The position numbers and the translations under genes are program-made. This document shows, one piece after another, positions 27,370-34,748 of a DNA stretch of 36,252 nucleotides (within the stretch, counting starts at the first letter, position 1; each line of letters opens with the position of its first letter). The notes beneath the pieces are model-generated. The model saw only the letters and a program-made list of their open reading frames with translations, did no database searches and had not been told where the DNA came from. This DNA is from an uncultured Porphyromonadaceae bacterium. GTDB taxonomy: Bacteria > Bacteroidota > Bacteroidia > Bacteroidales > Muribaculaceae. The DNA lies in assembly GCA_947176295.1 (NCBI GenBank), contig CAMWQB010000013.1, positions 1 to 36,252 on the forward strand, written 5' to 3'.

Positions 27370-28230
27370 ATGGGCAAGGTTGTTTCTTTGAGGAGGATTG
27401 GCGGGGTGGTTGAGAATAATATACGGGGGGGATTCTTTTGTCGCTGTGAGATGAGCAGCGATATGCTTGGTGTGCAGAAGGTGTTCCTTGTGTATCTGCC
27501 GGAGGATTATGATGAGGCTGTGGAACGGCGGTATCCGGTGCTCTATCTTTTCCATCAGGCCGGCGGTACGGAGGAGACTTGGGCGCGTGCGGGACACGTA
27601 AAGGAGATTTTGAATGATTCTGTCCGCTCGGGCATGGGCGTGCCTATGATTGTTGTGATGCCGGATGCGAGCGGTGAGGATGAGCATCATCTGGGTAAAC
27701 ATTTGGGATATTTCAGCGTGCCGGGGTGGGACTATGAAAGTTTTTTCCATAATGAGCTTATCCCGGCGGTGGATGCGAATTTCCGCACTATCGCGGACAA
27801 GGGGCACCGGGCTATTGCGGGGATTTCGATGGGCGGGGAGGCAGCGGTGTCGTACGCTCAGAAGTATAGCCGCTATTACGGGACGGCCTGCAGCATCAGC
27901 GGAATTGTGGGCAAGCCGGAGCAGAGCCAGCTTAAGTCTACGGACCCTGACTATGCCCGGTCTCTGTTGGCTAACAATCCGTCGGCGTTTGTAAAGGATG
28001 CAACGGCGGAGCAGGTGGAGGAGCTGAAGAGTGTGAGATGGTATGCCGATTGCGGGGATAATGACTATTTTTACGAAGGGAACATCGAATTTTTCTTAAA
28101 CATGAGGGAGAAAGGTGTTCCTATAGATTTCAGGATGAGGAGCGGGGTGCATGGATTCTATTATTGGATTACGGGAATGCCGGCGGTGCTACAATTCGTG
28201 AGCATGGGGTTTGCTCTGCAGAATTCCTGA
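27370..28230 (+). CDS. Alpha/beta-hydrolase esterase (esterase D / PF00756-like)
   Basis: 286 residues. The nucleophile elbow GISMGG puts the catalytic Ser at about residue 153; Asp230 or Asp232 in ADCGDNDYF and His261 in GVHGFYYW complete a plausible triad. YPVLYLFHQAGGTEETW supplies the oxyanion-hole strand. The overall shape matches tributyrin/feruloyl-esterase-like family members. Such proteins in Bacteroidales often carry a signal peptide; this one begins MGKVVSLRRIGG and has none, so it should be cytoplasmic. Substrate unknown. It stands alone, divergent from the glycan unit. No consensus promoter is obvious in front of it. Confidence 0.83.
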   Translation: MGKVVSLRRIGGVVENNIRGGFFCRCEMSSDMLGVQKVFLVYLPEDYDEAVERRYPVLYLFHQAGGTEETWARAGHVKEILNDSVRSGMGVPMIVVMPDASGEDEHHLGKHLGYFSVPGWDYESFFHNELIPAVDANFRTIADKGHRAIAGISMGGEAAVSYAQKYSRYYGTACSISGIVGKPEQSQLKSTDPDYARSLLANNPSAFVKDATAEQVEELKSVRWYADCGDNDYFYEGNIEFFLNMREKGVPIDFRMRSGVHGFYYWITGMPAVLQFVSMGFALQNS

Positions 28231-28295
28231 TTTTCCAAAATTTTTCGACAAATCCGCTTGTGATATAACTTTTGGTGAAGAAAAACGTTGTAATT

Positions 28296-28324
28296 TATGA
28301 GGATCGGCTCTGCGGGCCCTCATA
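28296..28324 (+). other. Hairpin in the leader of the META-domain gene
   Basis: TATGAGG (28296-28302) pairs perfectly with CCTCATA (28318-28324) around a 15-base GC-rich loop. It is followed by AAACTT rather than a T run, so it is not a good terminator. It lies 37 bases before the ATG and may be a leader structure. Confidence 0.3.
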
Positions 28325-28360
28325 AAACTTATACTAAACATCTAACACTGAACGAAAATT

Positions 28361-29254
28361 ATGCAAATTCATCATCTTACAGGCACGGCACTTGCCTTAC
28401 TTATCTTTGCAGGCACGGCCTTTGCCATGCCTTCGGCTTCAACAAAAAAGGAAAAGGGCCAGCTTCCGGAGGCTCTCCGTCAGGAAGTTTCAAATTATAC
28501 GACCGCAGGATATACTCAGACTGCAGGGACGCTGACACACGATGACATCAATGGCGAATGGCAGCTTGCTACGATCAATTCTAAAACGGTAACGGAAGAG
28601 GAGGATGTGCCATATATCTTTTTCGACACCAAGACCGGACGGTTCTATGCCAATAATGGCTGCAATACCGTGAACGGGGCTTTTAAGCTGGAGAACGGGA
28701 ATATCACGTTCAGCCATGTGGCGTCGACTCTGATGTATTGCGCCGATACGCCCTACGAGACGGCTTTCAATTCGGCTGTGAATGACGAATCAACTTTGGT
28801 AACAACTCCTGTCTATCGTATCGGGGCGGATGCGTATCTTACGCTTACGAATACTTCGGGTAAGCCTCTTATGACTTTACGCAAGAAGAACATGGAATTT
28901 CTTAACGGCAACTGGCAGATAACGATGGCCGATGGGTTGAAAATCGACGACGAGGAGGCTACTGTATTTTTTGATATCCGCGAGCTTAAGCTGCACGGCA
29001 ATACGGGATGCAATTTCGTGAACGGCACAATCTACATCGATCCTCAAAGGCCTAATGCCATTGACATCTCGAATATGGGCATCACTCGCCGCGGCTGCCC
29101 CAAGACGGAACAGGAGCGAGCAATAATGGTTGCGCTTGAGAGTGCTTTCACTGCAGCCGAGGGTTCGACGCCAGATACGGCTGTGCTAATCGACAAGAGC
29201 GGCAAGACTATCATGAGCCTCACCCGCAGCAATGCGCCTGTAGAGGTGGAATAA
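28361..29254 (+). CDS. Secreted protein with two META (HslJ-like) domains
   Basis: 297 residues. Signal peptide at residues 1 to about 23, cleaved near TAFA-MP. Two META-type repeats follow. The first starts at DINGEWQLATING-like sequence (about 60-150) with GCNTVNGAFKL, and the second at LNGNWQI (about 180-285) with GCNFVNGTIYI. Each GCN-x-VNG motif is the hallmark of the HslJ/META fold. In E. coli HslJ is linked to novobiocin resistance and heat shock; the function in Bacteroidales is undefined. The cysteine pairs (one in GCN, one in MYCADT or RRGCPKT) could form disulfides in each repeat. Confidence 0.82.
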   Translation: MQIHHLTGTALALLIFAGTAFAMPSASTKKEKGQLPEALRQEVSNYTTAGYTQTAGTLTHDDINGEWQLATINSKTVTEEEDVPYIFFDTKTGRFYANNGCNTVNGAFKLENGNITFSHVASTLMYCADTPYETAFNSAVNDESTLVTTPVYRIGADAYLTLTNTSGKPLMTLRKKNMEFLNGNWQITMADGLKIDDEEATVFFDIRELKLHGNTGCNFVNGTIYIDPQRPNAIDISNMGITRRGCPKTEQERAIMVALESAFTAAEGSTPDTAVLIDKSGKTIMSLTRSNAPVEVE

Positions 29255-29668
29255 TCAATCTTTCTGACGTAAAACACACCGAACGGCGGGGGGTGCGACA
29301 AAAAATGCAATGGCTACCCCGGTCCAGTCGGCAAGAATATCGAGGAACTCAGCACTCCGAGTAGTGGTGAGTTCCTTTTGCAATATTTCATCTGCCACAC
29401 AAAAGAGGGCAAGCCCGAGAGCAAATCTGAGAAGTGTTTGCACGGGGATGGGGCCTGTATTTCCCCGACGGAGCATGAGCCGGCGGGTGTCGAAGACAAG
29501 GGCTCCGAAGAGGCCACCCATCATTACGGCATGTATCAACTTGTCGAGATGCGGGATGAGGGGGAGGTCGTCGGCAAATTCGGGGTCGGGCCAGAGGGTG
29601 GCGTATAGGACGACGGCCAAAGTGAGAAAAGACGGCCAATAGGCTTTAAGAATGTTAATGTGTTTCAT
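29255..29668 (-). CDS. VanZ-like membrane protein
   Basis: 137 residues from ATG 29668. The longer frame to 29689 would run into the predicted -7 box. Four hydrophobic segments with the VanZ-like pattern: LPLIPHLDKLIHAVMMGGLFGAL (the conserved DKxxH-x-x-x-F/MG motif), a central helix ending in DEILQ, and SAEFLDILADWTGVAIAFF (the DxxxDxxG motif). VanZ proteins are associated with teicoplanin resistance in enterococci, but the broader family is a common small membrane protein of unknown role. It shares its stop region with the META gene (convergent, one base apart). Confidence 0.83.
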   Translation of the reverse strand: MKHINILKAYWPSFLTLAVVLYATLWPDPEFADDLPLIPHLDKLIHAVMMGGLFGALVFDTRRLMLRRGNTGPIPVQTLLRFALGLALFCVADEILQKELTTTRSAEFLDILADWTGVAIAFFVAPPAVRCVLRQKD

Positions 29669-29676
29669 AAAACACA

Positions 29677-29684
29677 CAAAGGTA
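29677..29684 (-). promoter_or_regulatory. Predicted -7 box for the VanZ-like gene
   Basis: TACCTTTG on the minus strand, 9 bases before the chosen ATG at 29668. The short leader is unusual but possible, and no -33 box is seen. Confidence 0.45.
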
Positions 29685-29705
29685 CACAATGTGGGAAATA
29701 TTTGC

Positions 29706-29713
29706 TAATTTTG
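29706..29713 (+). promoter_or_regulatory. Predicted -7 box for the surface lipoprotein gene
   Basis: TAATTTTG, matching TAnnTTTG, 18 bases before ATG 29732. It excludes the upstream ATG at 29660 as the start. It is divergent from the VanZ-like promoter. Confidence 0.5.
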
Positions 29714-29731
29714 CAGAAAGAAAAAATTGCT

Positions 29732-30637
29732 ATGAGAGAAACGATATTACATATCAGCGCAGCGTTTATGCTGCTTGTGTGCGGGGCATGCGGGTCGGAT
29801 GAGCCTAAGGAAAATCCGGGTAATGAAAAACCTGTTGCCACTGCGGGGTATGTTGACGTGGAGATACTTGAATACGCGCCTGCACCGGGCCAGTTCATAA
29901 ACGAGATGCCTGAATTCATTGCCGGAATGAATGCATCGGCCATGCTGGAAAGGGCCAATCGATCGATTTCGAACGGCGAGCTCGTATCGTTGGGCGCCTG
30001 GGGCGGCTCTATCGTTTATAAACTTGGGAAATCCATTGCCAACAAGGATGGCGGGGACTTCCGGATTGTGGGGAATTCATACTATTCGTACACGGTGGAC
30101 GGGGTGCAATGCGGAAGCAGCGAACCGGGGATTGTGTATGTGATGAAGGACAGCAACGGGAACGGGAGGCCGGACGACGGATGGTATGAACTCCAGGGGT
30201 CTCACAGCGACATGGCCAAGACGGCCAGCGTAGCGTACAGCGAACGCCAACTTACGGACGATACGTTTGACCTCTATGTGAGCGGCCCCGGCTCGGAATC
30301 CCAGCACTGGACGAGCGACCCCGAGTATCACCCTCACAGCTACATGCCACTGTGGCTTACACAAGCAGAGTTGAGGTTTGACGGACGAATGCTCCCTGCC
30401 AACGGACAGAAGCTTGATAACGGCCAGTACACTCAGGAATGCTATACGGGCTATGCGGATTCTCAGCCCAACAATAGTTCCGCTTCCGAGCTGGATATTT
30501 CCGCAGCCCGCGGCCTGAATGGCGAGCCCGTGGAACTTGACAGAATCGATTTCATAAAGGTGCAGACAGGCGTTCTTCAGTTCAACGGCCACCTTGGCGA
30601 ATGTTCTACGGAAGTAGGACGCATCCAGGTACTATAA
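29732..30637 (+). CDS. Surface lipoprotein ('cell surface protein' family)
   Basis: 301 residues from ATG 29732. A signal segment ends in LVCGAC with Cys about residue 20, followed by GSDEPKE, so it is probably lipid-anchored; acidic residues just after Cys are compatible with surface export in Bacteroidetes. The body reads like a beta-sandwich: YAPAPGQFINEMPEF, LGAWGGSIVYKLG, SSEPGIVYVMKDSNGNGRPDDGWYELQG (a calcium-loop-like DSNGNGRPDD) and a C-terminal HLGECSTEVG. I have seen this pattern in Bacteroidales proteins called simply 'cell surface protein', sometimes near TonB-dependent receptors; none is present here. Ligand unknown. It overlaps the convergent LytM-like gene by six bases. Confidence 0.72.
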   Translation: MRETILHISAAFMLLVCGACGSDEPKENPGNEKPVATAGYVDVEILEYAPAPGQFINEMPEFIAGMNASAMLERANRSISNGELVSLGAWGGSIVYKLGKSIANKDGGDFRIVGNSYYSYTVDGVQCGSSEPGIVYVMKDSNGNGRPDDGWYELQGSHSDMAKTASVAYSERQLTDDTFDLYVSGPGSESQHWTSDPEYHPHSYMPLWLTQAELRFDGRMLPANGQKLDNGQYTQECYTGYADSQPNNSSASELDISAARGLNGEPVELDRIDFIKVQTGVLQFNGHLGECSTEVGRIQVL

Positions 30638-31492
30638 GTGAATATAGTCTTCCGGGTTGAGGGCGGCGCCTTTGTGCCACAGTTCGAAAGAGATTACGCC
30701 ATCAGGCGGGGCAGCATGGCCGATTCGCTGTCCGCGGCTAATGCTTTCGCCTCTCTCGACAAAGACATCTTTCAAGCCGCCGTAGACGCTGAGAAAGTCG
30801 TTTGGGTGCTGGACGATGACGGAGCTCAAGCCTCCTAAACCGGGGATGACGGCAATCACGGAACCTTTGTAAACGGCAGTAGCGGGAGTGGTCCTACCGG
30901 TTGAGATTTCCAATACGGACCCGGAAGTTTCGCGAATATGAGAGGCCATTGTTCCGACGGGGGAAGAGAAATCCATGCCTTCGGCGGCGATAGGGGCGAG
31001 AACGGAAACATTGAAGCGCGAGGCTGATTCGTATTCTTTTACAAATCTCTTTTCGTCCTCACGGGCGGCAATTGCAGCCGAATCGAGGACGGATGCTCCG
31101 AGGGGCATCGCCGGGACTGTGTCGCTTACGGGGCGGCCTGAAAGGATGTCGGTGATCTTAGTATTGTAGACAGCTCTCTGCTCCACTACCCTTTCCAAAG
31201 AGTCGAGACGCAATGAGGCTTCGATATATCCGGCACGAATGTCTTTTTCGATTTTCAGGGGCAGCAGATTGCGCATTGGTGTGAAGGCAAAAACTACAAA
31301 AATCAAGGCGGCCACAGCGGCGACGAATGCAATTGTAGCCAGCCACATGCGGGAGCGTGACATGCGGATGCTCCACACGCGATTGAAAGTATTTTCCTTA
31401 ATGAAATCCAAGCGATAGCATCGGGGATTCCGAACTTTTCGAGAGCGCTTCGAGTGTATAGAGAGCTTGTCTATGATCTTTTTGTAGTCCAT
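30632..31492 (-). CDS. LytM/M23-like membrane protein lacking catalytic residues
   Basis: 286 residues: a cytoplasmic N-terminal 45, one membrane helix (about 50-70), a coiled region with ASLRLDSLERVVEQ, then a C-terminal LytM (M23 peptidase) fold. Functional M23 enzymes bind zinc through HxxxD and HxH. Here the first motif is absent (the region reads SGSVLEISTGR), the usual VYAHL reads VYGGL, and the usual HLHFE reads VISFELWH. So it should not hydrolyse peptidoglycan; like EnvC or NlpD it may regulate an amidase or scaffold the divisome (inference). The start codon at 31492 is 23 bases after the HsdR-like gene on the same strand. Confidence 0.82.
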   Translation of the reverse strand: MDYKKIIDKLSIHSKRSRKVRNPRCYRLDFIKENTFNRVWSIRMSRSRMWLATIAFVAAVAALIFVVFAFTPMRNLLPLKIEKDIRAGYIEASLRLDSLERVVEQRAVYNTKITDILSGRPVSDTVPAMPLGASVLDSAAIAAREDEKRFVKEYESASRFNVSVLAPIAAEGMDFSSPVGTMASHIRETSGSVLEISTGRTTPATAVYKGSVIAVIPGLGGLSSVIVQHPNDFLSVYGGLKDVFVERGESISRGQRIGHAAPPDGVISFELWHKGAALNPEDYIHL

Positions 31493-31515
31493 TGCGATGG
31501 CAAATTTAGTGTTTT

Positions 31516-31917
31516 CTATGCAACTGTGATGGTGTCGTGGAGCATGTCCACAAATTTAGCCACTTGAGCAGCTTTGTTGGGAAAATATTTAAGGAGAGGA
31601 TCGCGGAAAACACGATTGTTGCGGAAGACCGTCTTTTCCATGTCGCCGTTCATGCAGACATAGTTCAAGATGTTGTTGATAAATTCTTCCTGATCGGCGG
31701 TGAGCGTATTAGCAGAAATAAACTCGGTGAAAAGAGCGATAGCCTTTTGACGATCAAGACCAACGACCTTGCGGATAAATGCGGCTACAGGAATGTCGGC
31801 TGTCATTTTTTCGCGTTTAAGATATCGTTCGTAGTCCTCTTTGCTTCCGAGTTCTTGCCACAATATACGTTCCAGTTCGTCAATGTCTTCACTTGTCAGG
31901 TATTCGAGATTCAGCAT
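31516..31917 (-). CDS. Stand-alone HsdR C-terminal domain (EcoEI_R_C-like)
   Basis: 133 residues. The sequence matches the extreme C-terminal domain of type I restriction HsdR subunits: a helical ERILWQELGSKEDYERYL segment, then IPVAAFIRKVVGLDRQKAIALF (about 42-63) and LTADQEEFINNILNYVCMNGDM (about 72-94), which resemble the GLDRxAA--AF and LTxxQ--FI--II--L--NG blocks of EcoEI-type HsdR. The nuclease and both helicase/translocase domains, which should take up several hundred residues before it, are missing. The gene starts cleanly at its own ATG 12 bases after the hsdS stop, with no frameshift or stop in it, so it looks maintained rather than decaying. In full HsdR this domain helps dock onto the methyltransferase; that role here is inference. 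Confidence 0.77.
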   Translation of the reverse strand: MLNLEYLTSEDIDELERILWQELGSKEDYERYLKREKMTADIPVAAFIRKVVGLDRQKAIALFTEFISANTLTADQEEFINNILNYVCMNGDMEKTVFRNNRVFRDPLLKYFPNKAAQVAKFVDMLHDTITVA

Positions 31918-31929
31918 AAGCGGAGAGTT

Positions 31930-33027
31930 TTAATTAAACCAATAGTCCATGCGGCTGTCGAGAAGGGTTTGCAGTTCGGCGATGGTCTGCTCGACGGCTT
32001 TCTTCTGCGCCTCAATCGCCTCAATCCGCTCCGCAAATTTCTCTTGAAGGGGAAGCGGGGGAACGGGCAGAGCAAATTCTCTCAGTAACTTAAGTGATAA
32101 AAACTTTTGACTAACGCCTTTATTATTATATTTTATATATTGTAAAAAAAGATTGGATTTAAGAATATAAAGAATGTATTTATTTGAAATATCATACCCT
32201 TGAAATTTTATTAAAGCAACATTCTTTATACAAAATCGTTTATTGCTTAAATTTATAACAGGATTTCCTATAGTTCCAATCATTGGCATTAAAATATCGC
32301 CAATATCAACTCTTGACCTAAAATCAATAAAATTAGCATCGTCAATCGAAATCAGATTAGCATTATCAAAGTCAACATAGCCTCTACTTAAATTCTTAGA
32401 TGTAATCAAAGGAATCCCATCTATAACATATTTTGGTGAGTCATGTGTCCCATCTCTAACGTCAAGTAGCTTACCAAGTTTTTTAACTTCCCAGCTTTTG
32501 GGGTTGGTAATCGGATCGCCGAAGAAGTCGTAGAAAAGAGATTGAGCGAGAGTGTCGAGGTTGCGAAGCAACTCACGGCAATCGTCTATCGTCTCGTTTA
32601 TCTTGTCAAACTCCGCCACAATCTGCTGCTGAAGCGCCATATGTGGAAGAGGGAAGGTTGCCTCTTTAATAAGTTTGAAATGGCGAGAATAACCTAATGA
32701 GGGAATATTATACCATTTTAGAAAATGATATAAGAATTTCGCACAGATACAATCTTTGGGAGATATAATCTTCACTCCATCGGCTCCAACTACAAAATCG
32801 CAATCAACATATTTAAGAACGCGGCTGTGATCGCCAAAAATTACAACCGGTCCGTTATGTGGGGTAATATCATTCAAATTATCCCAATATCCGGAAATAT
32901 AAGATTCTTCCTGCGATATTATCGGTACAAGCCCTTCGTGCATATACTCAGATTTATCAACCTTAATTCGAGGTGTAATCAAGGATGCTATATCTTTAAA
33001 GGGTTGATACTCCCAGTTATGCTTCAT
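31930..33027 (-). CDS. hsdS: Type I restriction-modification specificity subunit HsdS
   Basis: 365 residues from ATG 33027, which overlaps the end of hsdM by 11 bases; an upstream ATG at 33039 is possible. Two target-recognition domains, residues about 1-125 and 175-310, are each followed by a conserved helical spacer: PLPHMALQQQIVAEFDKINETIDDCRELL and PVPPLPLQEKFAERIEAIEAQKKAVEQ. It should recognise a bipartite DNA site and recruit two HsdM. The second recognition domain is markedly AT-rich relative to hsdM, consistent with domain exchange by recombination. The site cannot be predicted. Confidence 0.93.
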   Translation of the reverse strand: MKHNWEYQPFKDIASLITPRIKVDKSEYMHEGLVPIISQEESYISGYWDNLNDITPHNGPVVIFGDHSRVLKYVDCDFVVGADGVKIISPKDCICAKFLYHFLKWYNIPSLGYSRHFKLIKEATFPLPHMALQQQIVAEFDKINETIDDCRELLRNLDTLAQSLFYDFFGDPITNPKSWEVKKLGKLLDVRDGTHDSPKYVIDGIPLITSKNLSRGYVDFDNANLISIDDANFIDFRSRVDIGDILMPMIGTIGNPVINLSNKRFCIKNVALIKFQGYDISNKYILYILKSNLFLQYIKYNNKGVSQKFLSLKLLREFALPVPPLPLQEKFAERIEAIEAQKKAVEQTIAELQTLLDSRMDYWFN

Positions 33028-34561
33028 GGTCGGAGGCAATTAGAGATTGAAGTGAAGCAATGCCGTCTGTAATTTTTTCGGCGAGGGTGGCGGCGCGACT
33101 GATAAGTACTTCGGGAGCTGCGTATTCTATGACTTCGCGGATTGTCTCTTTGTAGGTGTTGAAGGCGAGGTCGTAGTCGTGCTCGCGGATTTCGTCGAGG
33201 GGCACGAGGAATGATTGGTCGGTGCGCGTGCGGGATTGTTCTGGGGATTCGGACGCACCGGGGTGCGTCCCTACATGGGCGTGGAAACGGGCTATGATGT
33301 CGGGGATGTCGTTGTCGGATATGGGATTGCGCTTGTCGTCAAGGGAGAAGCCGTCGGCTTTCATGTCGTAGAACCACACTTTGTCGGTGCCTCCTGCGCC
33401 TCCGGTTTTTGTGAAAATCAGGATAGCGGTTGAGACGCCGGCGTATGGTTTGAATACTCCTGAGGGCATGGAGATTACGGCTTCGAGGCGGTTGCCGTCG
33501 ACAATAGCGCGACGGATGGCTTTATGAGCATTTGAAGTGCCGGTCAAAACGCCGTCGGGGACGATGGAGGCGCATCGACCGCCCATGGCGAGCGAGCGCA
33601 AGAAAAGCGAGAGGAAGAGAAGTTCGGTTTTCTTGGTTTTTGCTGTGGTAAGAAGCGACTTGGATACTGCTTCGTAGTCGAGATTACCGGCAAACGGAGG
33701 ATTGGCGAGAATGAGGGTGTAACGGTCGGTATCGGTGTTGTCGCTCGAAAGCGAATCGCGGAAAGCGACATCGGGGTTGTTGATGTCGTGGAGCATGAGG
33801 TTCATGGCACCTATGCGGAGCATTGTCTGGTCGGTGTCGAAGCCGTGAAGCATCGAGCGGCGGAAGTGGTCGTCGTTGTGCTGCTTCATGAGCTCGGCTC
33901 GGTAGTGTTCTTTAATATATTTAGCGGTCTCGACGATAAAGCCGGCGCTGCCCATTGCGGGGTCGCAAACGGTGTCGTTGAGCGTGGGGCGCATAAGCTC
34001 CACCATCATACGGATAATGTGGCGCGGAGTGCGGAACTGACCGTTTTTCCCGCTTGCAGCCATTTTGCCGAGAATATATTCGTAGACGTCGCCCATCGTG
34101 TCGCGGTCGTTCATTTCGAGGGTGTCGATACCGTCGACGATTTTAACGAGGGCGCGCGGGGAGGCGATGAGGAAGAAGGCATTACCCATGAATCGCGAAT
34201 AGGCGGAATCTTCCCCTCTATTGAGAGTCTTGACATAGGGAAATACGTTGCGCTGAATATGGCGAAACATCTTTTCGGGATCGAAATGCTTGAATACGTG
34301 CCAGCGCAGATCGTTGACGGGAATATCTTCGCCGGTGTCGGGGTTATGCCATGAACCGTAGGCGAAAGTGTCGTCGGATGCATGAGGTATATCGAGTTGA
34401 TTGTCTATGGCCTCTCGCTGCAACTGAGCATCATCGAGCATTTTCATGAAAAAAAGATATGTCATTTGCTCGAGCACCGACATTGGGTTGGTGATACCTG
34501 CGCTCTCCCAAAAGGTGTTCCAGATTTGGTCGATCTGATTTTTTATCTGTCCAGTAATCAT
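33017..34561 (-). CDS. hsdM: Type I restriction-modification methyltransferase HsdM
   Basis: 514 residues from ATG 34561; the ATG at 34591 lies inside the predicted -7 box and is not credible. N6-adenine methyltransferase. An N-terminal HsdM_N helical domain (about 1-140) is followed by the catalytic domain with the SAM-binding motif DPAMGSAGF (about 200-208) and the catalytic NPPF (about 287-290). The QSRTRTDQSF and YDLAFNTYKE segments near the C-terminus are typical. A 20-bp palindrome (33251-33270) sits in frame just before QSRTRTD and appears to add about ten residues. hsdS overlaps the 3' end. The system has no complete HsdR in this window, so it likely acts as a methyltransferase only. 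Confidence 0.95.
   Translation of the reverse strand: MITGQIKNQIDQIWNTFWESAGITNPMSVLEQMTYLFFMKMLDDAQLQREAIDNQLDIPHASDDTFAYGSWHNPDTGEDIPVNDLRWHVFKHFDPEKMFRHIQRNVFPYVKTLNRGEDSAYSRFMGNAFFLIASPRALVKIVDGIDTLEMNDRDTMGDVYEYILGKMAASGKNGQFRTPRHIIRMMVELMRPTLNDTVCDPAMGSAGFIVETAKYIKEHYRAELMKQHNDDHFRRSMLHGFDTDQTMLRIGAMNLMLHDINNPDVAFRDSLSSDNTDTDRYTLILANPPFAGNLDYEAVSKSLLTTAKTKKTELLFLSLFLRSLAMGGRCASIVPDGVLTGTSNAHKAIRRAIVDGNRLEAVISMPSGVFKPYAGVSTAILIFTKTGGAGGTDKVWFYDMKADGFSLDDKRNPISDNDIPDIIARFHAHVGTHPGASESPEQSRTRTDQSFLVPLDEIREHDYDLAFNTYKETIREVIEYAAPEVLISRAATLAEKITDGIASLQSLIASDHEA
33251..33270 (+). repeat. Palindromic repeat inserted in frame within hsdM
   Basis: GGACGCACC (33251-33259) and GGTGCGTCC (33262-33270) form a perfect 9-bp hairpin with a two-base loop. 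It encodes part of VGTHPGASESPE in HsdM, where relatives as I remember them go almost directly from RFHN or RFHA to RTRT. It resembles dispersed REP-type palindromes seen in intergenic DNA of this order. Confidence 0.55.
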
Positions 34562-34588
34562 TGCCTGAATAATATATGCGGTCGTATA

Positions 34589-34596
34589 CAAAGGTA
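34589..34596 (-). promoter_or_regulatory. Predicted -7 box for the hsdM-hsdS unit
   Basis: TACCTTTG on the minus strand (plus-strand CAAAGGTA), 27 bases before ATG 34561. It overlaps the alternative ATG at 34591 and so decides the start of hsdM. The -33 region is only TTTCC. Confidence 0.6.
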
Positions 34597-34748
34597 TAAA
34601 TTATTTTGGAAACCCGGAGGCTGCTGAAATGAGAAAAGAGAAAAAGCGTGAAGGATTTTTTTTGCTTATAGGCAGGGGAATGAACAATTCGGGTGGGGCG
34701 GGTGTTTGAAAGGAAATTAATACTTAACCCGCTAATCAATCGTAGAAG

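Noticed and set aside
31501-31508. TAAATTTG on the minus strand just upstream of the LytM-like gene matches the -7 consensus.
   Set aside because: It would start transcription only about four bases before the ATG, and no -33 box lies at a suitable distance; more likely the gene is read from upstream.
34562-34591. Longer hsdM start at ATG 34591.
   Set aside because: This ATG overlaps the predicted -7 box TACCTTTG, and its extra ten residues are not like HsdM N-termini; ATG 34561 begins with the usual TGQIKNQIDQIW.
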